Source of the DNA: Ilumatobacteraceae bacterium
GTDB taxonomy: Bacteria > Actinomycetota > Acidimicrobiia > Acidimicrobiales > Ilumatobacteraceae
Direction of reading: 5' to 3'
DNA: 7,689 nt
Assembly: GCA_016650435.1 (NCBI GenBank)
Contig: JAENVT010000449.1
Coordinates: 1-7,689 of the forward strand
The translations under genes were made by a program, and so were the position numbers. Shown here in pieces: positions 1 to 4,019 of this stretch (the stretch's first letter is position 1; each line of letters opens with the position of its first letter). A model generated the notes under the pieces. It made no database searches and was not told the DNA's origin. It saw nothing but the letters and a program-made list of their open reading frames with translations.

Positions 1-827
1 CGGCGGATCAGGAATTCGAGCTCGCGGGCAAGTGCTTGGGTGACTCGGTTGACGTCTTCGCGTAGACCGGCGCGGCGCAGGGTTGGGACGGGGGGACGAA
101 CGACTGCGTGGTGCCCGTTGTACTTCGACGTGAAATAGCAACCCACCGGCAGCAGCGGCGCGCCGGTTCGGATCGACAAGGTGGCCGGGCCGGCCGGCAG
201 CGTCGTGTGTTCTCCGAAGAACTCGACATCGACGCCAGAACGATCGAGGTCGCGGTCGCACAGAAGACACACCGTTTCGTTGGCTCGCAGCGCCTTCAGC
301 ACCGCTGGCCCGGCTTTCGGACCGGTTGGCACCACCGTCATGCCTAGGTCCTTGCGCAAGTCCGCGAACCACTCGAACAGCTCCGGCGGATCGAGAGCCT
401 CGACGACGACAGTCATCTTGAAACCTTGGTCGGTCATCCATCGGCCGGCCCACTCCCAGCCACCGAGGTGCGGCAGCGCGAGGATCACACCGTTGCCGGC
501 CTGCAGTCCGTCGAGCACCTGCTGCCAGCCCTCGATGGTAAACGGCCTGGCGACAGCGGCGTTTGACATCGTCGGCAGTCGGAAACTCTCGACGTAGTAC
601 CGGGCATAGTAGTCGAAGGCCTGCTGGACGGCGACGCGCAAGGCGTTGCCGCGCATCGCCGGATTCACACGGCGGAGATGGCGTTCGACCATGCGCCGCC
701 TGGCGGGACTGGCGAAGCTGGCGCCCAATCCGATCGAGGCCGACGCACCCGCAGCGAGTGGTCCGGGCATCAGCCGAGCGGCAAGTGAGCCGAGCTTGTA
801 GGTGTTGAGCGTTGCTGCTCCAGCCAT
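1..827 (-). CDS. patA: PatA-like phosphatidylinositol-mannoside acyltransferase (C-terminus cut by window edge)
   Basis: Reading the minus strand from the ATG at 827 gives 275 residues with no stop, running off the window. The protein belongs to the lipid A biosynthesis/PatA acyltransferase family: an HX4E catalytic motif lies at residues 120-125 (ALPHLGGWEWAG), and a segment CDRDLDRSGVDVEFFGE (190-206) is followed by LPAGPATLSIRTGAPLLPVG. Both closely match mycobacterial PatA as I recall it, where a His/acid pair transfers an acyl group from acyl-CoA to the mannose of PIMs on the cytoplasmic membrane face. PatA is about 310 residues, so some 35-40 residues are missing. pgsA lies just upstream, as in mycobacteria, where pimA follows; whether it does here is not visible. 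The start is uncertain: an in-frame GTG at 863 adds 12 residues, and neither start has a clear ribosome-binding site. A stop (TGA) sits just upstream of that GTG. Confidence 0.9.
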   Translation of the reverse strand, partial: MAGAATLNTYKLGSLAARLMPGPLAAGASASIGLGASFASPARRRMVERHLRRVNPAMRGNALRVAVQQAFDYYARYYVESFRLPTMSNAAVARPFTIEGWQQVLDGLQAGNGVILALPHLGGWEWAGRWMTDQGFKMTVVVEALDPPELFEWFADLRKDLGMTVVPTGPKAGPAVLKALRANETVCLLCDRDLDRSGVDVEFFGEHTTLPAGPATLSIRTGAPLLPVGCYFTSKYNGHHAVVRPPVPTLRRAGLREDVNRVTQALARELEFLIR

Positions 828-888
828 ACGTCGACGAACGTCAGAGACCTCGCTCTCAGCCACGTTTCAGGTCACAGCCAGGCGGCGA

Positions 889-1581
889 TCAGGGACGGCG
901 GCCGGGACGGGAGATGCGCGTATGGCGACGCTCGGTGCGAACAACCCGGCGGGTTTGCCGCCGGCTGCGGCGCATCTCGATTCGAGCCGCGGTGACGGGC
1001 GCGACTGCCGCCTGTTTCCACACCTTCACGAACCTCTGCACGGCGGTGACCGCTGTCAGGACGAGCATCACCCACAGCATCGGGATCAGCAAGATCGAGA
1101 ACAGCAAGCCGATGCACAGGGCGATGATGCGCTCGGCGCGCTCCATCAGACCGCCTTTGGCGTCGAGTCCCAGCGACTCGGCCTTGGCCCGCTGGTACGA
1201 GATCACCGAACTGAGTGCCATCACCGCAAACGGCAAAAGCGACATGTGCGGAGAATCGTGCGAAGCGAGGTACCAGGCGACGCCGCCGAACAACGTCGCG
1301 TCCGTGACCCGATCCACCACGGAGTCGAAGTACGCGCCGCGCTGGCTCGAAGCATCCGAGGCTCTCGCCAGCGCGCCGTCGAACAGATCGGGCAGCGCCG
1401 CCAAGATGACGAGCACCAATCCCAGGCGAAGCCACCCGAAACCGATGGCCACCGCTGCGCCTCCGGCAACCACGAGCCCGACGATCGTGAGGTGGTCGGG
1501 TGAGAGTCCCGTCTTACGCAGCACATTGCCGATCGGCTTCACAGCACGATCGATAGGCGCACGGAACAGGCCGTCGAACAT
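889..1581 (-). CDS. pgsA: CDP-alcohol phosphatidyltransferase, probable phosphatidylinositol-phosphate synthase
   Basis: A 230-residue integral membrane enzyme. The full CDP-alcohol phosphatidyltransferase signature D-xx-D-G-xx-A-R-x8-G-xxx-D-xxx-D is intact: D65, D68, G69, A72, R73, G82, D86, D90. These aspartates bind the metal ions and the CDP-diacylglycerol head group. Hydrophobic helices lie near 30-66, 95-130 and 152-182. The later segment SYQRAKAESLGLD...MERAERI (129-151) resembles the basic, acceptor-binding part of actinobacterial PIP synthases, which join CDP-diacylglycerol and inositol 1-phosphate; this and the adjacent patA favour PIP synthase over phosphatidylglycerophosphate synthase. 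The last 30 residues are an arginine-rich cytoplasmic tail. I chose the ATG at 1581 because the frame open upstream of it lies antisense to another gene; GTG 1587 is a two-codon-longer alternative. A TAAGCT element lies 8 bases upstream of the ATG. Confidence 0.93.
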   Translation of the reverse strand: MFDGLFRAPIDRAVKPIGNVLRKTGLSPDHLTIVGLVVAGGAAVAIGFGWLRLGLVLVILAALPDLFDGALARASDASSQRGAYFDSVVDRVTDATLFGGVAWYLASHDSPHMSLLPFAVMALSSVISYQRAKAESLGLDAKGGLMERAERIIALCIGLLFSILLIPMLWVMLVLTAVTAVQRFVKVWKQAAVAPVTAARIEMRRSRRQTRRVVRTERRHTRISRPGRRP

Positions 1582-1589
1582 CGGCACCC

Positions 1590-1595
1590 AGCTTA
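1590..1595 (-). promoter_or_regulatory. Putative -10 element (TAAGCT) for pgsA
   Basis: TAAGCT fits the TAnnnT form of actinobacterial -10 boxes and ends 8 bases before the pgsA ATG, so transcription would begin at or within about two bases of the start codon. It lies in the 78-base divergent gap between pgsA and the plus-strand gene at 1660, where a promoter for pgsA is expected. No convincing -35 box was seen. Confidence 0.4.
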
Positions 1596-1659
1596 ACCGT
1601 CGAAGCTCTCTGGCCGGTTGTGCGTCGACACTGGATCCAACAAGTGCCACGATGTTGCC

Positions 1660-1977
1660 ATGAGCAGCTCCTCCCCCAGCGATCTCGCCGTCACCTTTCG
1701 ATCCGTGCCGCGACGGCTTGGGGAAGCGATCGGCGATACTCCGGCAAGTGCCACAGCCGGCATCGTTTCGGAATTGAACGAGCAGATCGCGATCGCTGCC
1801 AAGATCATGCACTCCGCGGCAGACCCGGGGGCGATTGCCGATGCGATCGAGGCCGTGCCGGCGGATGCCTGGGATGAAGCAGCGTTGAATTCGTTGCGTA
1901 CCACCGCGCTCGACATCGGTCGGCTATTGCGGGCGATCGCCGCCGCGGCTGAAGACGCCCGTGGTGACGACGACTAG
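1660..1977 (+). CDS. Small Ala-rich helical protein, function unknown
   Basis: A 105-residue protein that I do not recognise. It has no signal peptide, membrane segment or cysteine. After a Ser-rich start (MSSSSPSD) it is largely alanine-rich and probably alpha-helical, with acidic stretches (EAVPADAWDEAAL, AAAAEDARGDDD) and an acidic C-terminus. Third codon positions are GC-rich, as in the neighbours, which supports real coding over the antisense frames. It diverges from pgsA and converges on the membrane-protein gene, sharing a CTAG stop overlap with it. The ATG at 1660 was chosen; a TTG at 1618 would add 14 unlikely residues. No ribosome-binding site is evident. It may be a lineage-specific gene dropped into the phospholipid operon. 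Confidence 0.6.
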   Translation: MSSSSPSDLAVTFRSVPRRLGEAIGDTPASATAGIVSELNEQIAIAAKIMHSAADPGAIADAIEAVPADAWDEAALNSLRTTALDIGRLLRAIAAAAEDARGDDD

Positions 1978-1983
1978 TCGTCG
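1968..1983. repeat. 16-base perfect palindrome spanning two convergent stop codons
   Basis: CGACGACTAGTCGTCG is a perfect palindrome centred on the CTAG that supplies the TAG stop codons of both convergent genes (1975-1977 on plus, 1976-1974 on minus). Because of it both proteins end in Asp-Asp. In RNA from either strand it could form a 6-bp stem with a 4-base loop. There is no U-tract, so it is not a standard intrinsic terminator, though it could act as a bidirectional 3'-end structure. Confidence 0.75.
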
Positions 1984-2471
1984 CGCCAATCGTCTTCCGG
2001 ATTGTCTTCGGTGAGGTGTTCGACGACAGTGCCATCGACTGCATCGACCAGCACAAGCGATCGTTGGCGTGGTGGGCTCTCCGCCGAATACACCAGCACG
2101 CGCCACGTTGGCTTGCTTCGCAATCCGCGCCACACCTGCTGTGCCGATGCATGGCCGACCGGGAACCCGACAGCACCCTGAGCCGCGACCAACGCCTGCT
2201 TCTCGTCGACGTTCATCTTCCAACCGGATGTGAACGACAGCAGCCCTACGGCAGTCAGCAGGATTGCTGTCCAGACCATGCCCCGATTGATCAGCACAGG
2301 ATCATGGCCGCGGCGCAACACCCATGCAAGGAGACACACGACGGCGATCCCGAAATAGAGATACGCCGGGCGGCGCCGGCGGCTGTTGTCGGGGAACTGA
2401 TACGGCCCGACGTACTCGCTCGCATTGAGATCGTCAGGCAGCGCGTCGCGCAGGTCTTCGGTGTCGCTCAT
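1974..2471 (-). CDS. Small membrane protein with two transmembrane helices and a PepSY-like C-terminal domain
   Basis: 165 residues. An acidic N-terminal segment is followed by a basic RRRR patch (residues 31-34) and two predicted membrane helices at about 38-53 (YLYFGIAVVCLLAWVL) and 64-83 (GMVWTAILLTAVGLLSF). The C-terminal 80 residues are soluble: an amphipathic helix (DEKQALVAAQGAVG), then beta-type strands around TWRVLVYSAE and RSLVLVDAVDGTVVEH. That helix-strand-strand order ending in a 'VDA-x-G-x-V' strand resembles PepSY-type domains; this is inference from texture only. By the positive-inside rule the N-terminus and C-terminal domain are probably cytoplasmic. The gene begins 13 bases after the HIT stop and is probably co-transcribed with it. 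Its stop codon overlaps that of the converging gene within CTAG. Function unknown. Confidence 0.8.
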   Translation of the reverse strand: MSDTEDLRDALPDDLNASEYVGPYQFPDNSRRRRPAYLYFGIAVVCLLAWVLRRGHDPVLINRGMVWTAILLTAVGLLSFTSGWKMNVDEKQALVAAQGAVGFPVGHASAQQVWRGLRSKPTWRVLVYSAESPPRQRSLVLVDAVDGTVVEHLTEDNPEDDWRDD

Positions 2472-2484
2472 TTCGCCGTTGAGG

Positions 2485-2988
2485 CTACCTGGGCCACGCC
2501 GCGCGGAGCTTGGCCGCCGTGTCTGAAAGCGCCTCCGGCAAGGTGCGGGTGTTGGCGATCGCAGTCATGAAGTTGCCGTCACCGACCCAGCGCGGCACGA
2601 CGTGAACATGCAGATGTTCGCTGATGCTGCCGCCCGCAGGTTTGCCGAGGTTGAGCCCCACGTTGATCCCGCCAGGGCTGTAGGCGGCCTTCACGGCGCG
2701 TACCGCATCGGTCACCGTCGCCCACAACTCCGCAGATTCATCTGACCCGAGATCCTCCAGGTTGGCAACCTCGCGGTACGGCATGATCAGCATGTGCCCT
2801 GTCCCGTACGGGAACGCATTGAGCATCACCACGACTTTCGTGCCGCGATGCACGATGTTGGCTTCTTCGTCGCTCAGCCCGGATCGCAGAATTGCGGTGA
2901 AGACGCTGCCCTCCTCGGCGGAGTACGTCGACGGCGAACCGACGTAGGCCGCCCGCCAGCCGTTCCACAACCGCTCGTAGGTGTCCAC
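2485..2988 (-). CDS. HIT-family nucleotide hydrolase/transferase, Ap4A phosphorylase-like
   Basis: 167 residues. The histidine triad H-x-H-x-H-xx is complete at H125, H127, H129 (EHLHVHVVPRW); the middle histidine is the expected nucleophile. The ERLWNGWRAAYV opening, LNAFPYGTGHMLIMPYRE, GLNLGKPAGGSISEHLH and NFMTAIANTRTLPEAL are typical of the branch containing M. tuberculosis Rv2613c, an Ap4A phosphorylase lying between thrS and pgsA1. Ap4A forms as a side product of aminoacyl-tRNA synthetases, so closeness to thrS makes sense. The CxFC cysteine pair common in this branch is replaced by GSVFTAIL (27-34), so a zinc site is probably absent. The start is GTG; there is no Shine-Dalgarno sequence, but a TAATTT box lies exactly 6 bases upstream, suggesting a leaderless mRNA. 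Confidence 0.93.
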   Translation of the reverse strand: MDTYERLWNGWRAAYVGSPSTYSAEEGSVFTAILRSGLSDEEANIVHRGTKVVVMLNAFPYGTGHMLIMPYREVANLEDLGSDESAELWATVTDAVRAVKAAYSPGGINVGLNLGKPAGGSISEHLHVHVVPRWVGDGNFMTAIANTRTLPEALSDTAAKLRAAWPR

Positions 2989-2994
2989 GTTGTG

Positions 2995-3000
2995 AAATTA
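2995..3000 (-). promoter_or_regulatory. Putative -10 element (TAATTT) giving a leaderless HIT mRNA
   Basis: TAATTT matches TAnnnT. The spacer CACAAC (6 bases) then leads directly to the G of the GTG start, which is where transcription would begin. The gene has no Shine-Dalgarno sequence, and the upstream neighbour lies on the opposite strand, so a local promoter is required. No clear -35 box. Confidence 0.55.
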
Positions 3001-3066
3001 CTCGCCGAACGGTCCCCAGCCGCGGCTACTCTCGCTCGCGTCCGTTCGAAGAGCGCCTCTGGCGCG

Positions 3067-3075
3067 GAAAGGAGG
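3067..3075 (+). promoter_or_regulatory. Unusually strong Shine-Dalgarno sequence before a 14-codon ORF
   Basis: GAAAGGAGG is a 9-base uninterrupted match to the complement of the usual 16S rRNA 3' end and ends 6 bases before an ATG. It is the strongest ribosome-binding site noticed in the window; most start codons here lack one. A small hairpin, GCGCC-TCT-GGCGC (3053-3065), sits just 5' of it. Confidence 0.8.
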
Positions 3076-3081
3076 AAGGCC

Positions 3082-3126
3082 ATGAACACCATTGCCCCCG
3101 TCCGCCGCGCCCCCGCCACCTTCTAG
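3082..3126 (+). CDS. Candidate 14-residue leader peptide upstream of the RIO kinase
   Basis: The ORF reads MNTIAPVRRAPATF and ends in TAG. It is too short to judge by codon use, but its ideal Shine-Dalgarno sequence and spacing suggest that ribosomes initiate here efficiently. The kinase start codon lies 41 bases beyond the stop. The stop codon's final G is the first base of an 8-bp hairpin, so a ribosome at the end of this ORF would cover the hairpin's left arm. That is the layout of a regulatory leader peptide, where the act of translation matters more than the product. The peptide holds two adjacent arginines and two separated prolines but no run of a single amino acid that would name the signal. 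It could instead be a fortuitous ORF behind a purine-rich stretch. Confidence 0.5.
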   Translation: MNTIAPVRRAPATF

Positions 3127-3161
3127 GCACCGAACGGATCGGTGCCACAAGCACCGAGGAG
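3126..3161 (+). promoter_or_regulatory. Candidate translation attenuator: two mutually exclusive hairpins before the RIO kinase start
   Basis: Segment 1, GGCACCGA (3126-3133), pairs perfectly over 8 bp with segment 2, TCGGTGCC (3139-3146), leaving the loop ACGGA. Segment 3, GCACCGA (3151-3157), repeats seven bases of segment 1 and can pair over 7 bp with TCGGTGC (3139-3145), leaving the loop CACAA. Segment 3 overlaps the first two bases of the kinase's Shine-Dalgarno sequence GAGGAG (3156-3161). Pairing 1:2 leaves that site open; pairing 2:3 buries its edge. There is no U-tract, so control would be translational. Pairing was worked out by eye without energy calculation. Confidence 0.5.
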
Positions 3162-3167
3162 TTCATC

Positions 3168-4019
3168 GTGCCAACACGTACACGCCGCCGTTACGACGAC
3201 GACGATTTCGAGCCGCCCGTCACTCGCTGGGCACACGATCCAGACGAGATCATCGACGACGACACCGTTATCTATTCCACCTATCCCGACGCCGCGCACG
3301 GGCCATCGCCCGTACCGGATTGGGTATCAACTTCGCCCGCGGCGACCGACATCGATCTAGGTGTCTTCAAGACCGGCAAGGAGGCCGACGTCTCGCTGAT
3401 TCGCCGGACGCACGGCCAGCACAGCGTGTTGCTGGCGGCCAAGCAGTACCGCGACGCGCAGCACCGAATGTTCCACCGCGACGCGGGTTACCTCGAAGGT
3501 CGCCGAATGCGTCGAAGCCGAGAGAACCGGGCGATGGAGACGCGCACCGAGTTCGGCCGCGAACTGATCGCCGGCCAATGGGCCGCCGCAGAATTCGCCG
3601 TGCTGGCGCGCCTGTGGTCCGCAGGTGCGGCTGTCCCCTATCCGGTGCAGCTACACGGCACGCAGTTGATGATGGAGTTCATCGGCGACGCAGACGGTGT
3701 AGCAGCACCACGTCTTGCCCAATTGCGACCATCCGTCGACGAGGCAGCGGCTCTCTATGCACAGATGCGCGAGGTTCTTGGGCAGCTCTCGGATGCCGGG
3801 TACACGCACGGCGACTTGTCTCCGTACAACGTGCTGGTGCACGACGACAAAGTCGTGCTGATCGATCTTCCGCCGGCGGTCGATCTGGTCGGCAACCCGC
3901 AGGGCTTCACGTTTCTCCGCCGCGATTGCGACAACATCTGCAACTGGTTCAAGGCGCGCGGCGTCAACGCCGATCCGGCGATCCTGTACGACGATCTGAT
4001 GCTGTCGGTGCCTCGCTAG
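3168..4019 (+). CDS. RIO-family atypical serine/threonine kinase
   Basis: 283 residues. An acidic, probably flexible N-terminal region (1-60, with runs of Asp) precedes a RIO kinase fold: nucleotide loop VFKTGKEADV (66-75), ATP-anchoring lysine in LAAKQY (K92), alpha-C segment GRELIAGQWAAAEF with E142, hinge MMEFIG (168-173), catalytic loop THGDLSPYN (213-221) with D216 and N221, and metal-binding LIDLPPAVD (231-239) with D233. All key catalytic residues are present. RIO kinases are best known as ribosome-maturation ATPases/kinases in archaea and eukaryotes; bacterial members are scattered and poorly characterised, so the substrate is unknown. The start is GTG, with GAGGAG ending 6 bases upstream. 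It diverges from HIT, converges on thrS with a 4-base stop overlap, and lies behind a candidate leader-peptide attenuator. Confidence 0.92.
   Translation: MPTRTRRRYDDDDFEPPVTRWAHDPDEIIDDDTVIYSTYPDAAHGPSPVPDWVSTSPAATDIDLGVFKTGKEADVSLIRRTHGQHSVLLAAKQYRDAQHRMFHRDAGYLEGRRMRRSRENRAMETRTEFGRELIAGQWAAAEFAVLARLWSAGAAVPYPVQLHGTQLMMEFIGDADGVAAPRLAQLRPSVDEAAALYAQMREVLGQLSDAGYTHGDLSPYNVLVHDDKVVLIDLPPAVDLVGNPQGFTFLRRDCDNICNWFKARGVNADPAILYDDLMLSVPR

Noticed and set aside
802..1663. Long plus-strand frames opposite pgsA (802-1503 and 812-1663)
   Set aside because: They are antisense to an enzyme with an intact CDP-alcohol phosphatidyltransferase signature and are rich in Arg, Ser and Thr without domain features.
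1582..1812. N-terminal extension of pgsA to an ATG at 1812
   Set aside because: The added residues look unlike any phosphatidyltransferase N-terminus and are antisense to the plus-strand gene at 1660. The protein from 1581 already covers the family's usual length.
2482..2487. TAGCCT as a -10 box for the membrane-protein gene
   Set aside because: It coincides with the HIT stop codon, sits 10 bases from the ATG, and the gene is only 13 bases behind HIT, so co-transcription explains its expression.
3126..3146. The 8-bp hairpin after the leader ORF read as an intrinsic transcription terminator
   Set aside because: The stem is followed by ACAAGC rather than a U-run, so simple termination is unlikely; the alternative pairing with 3151-3157 fits translational control better.
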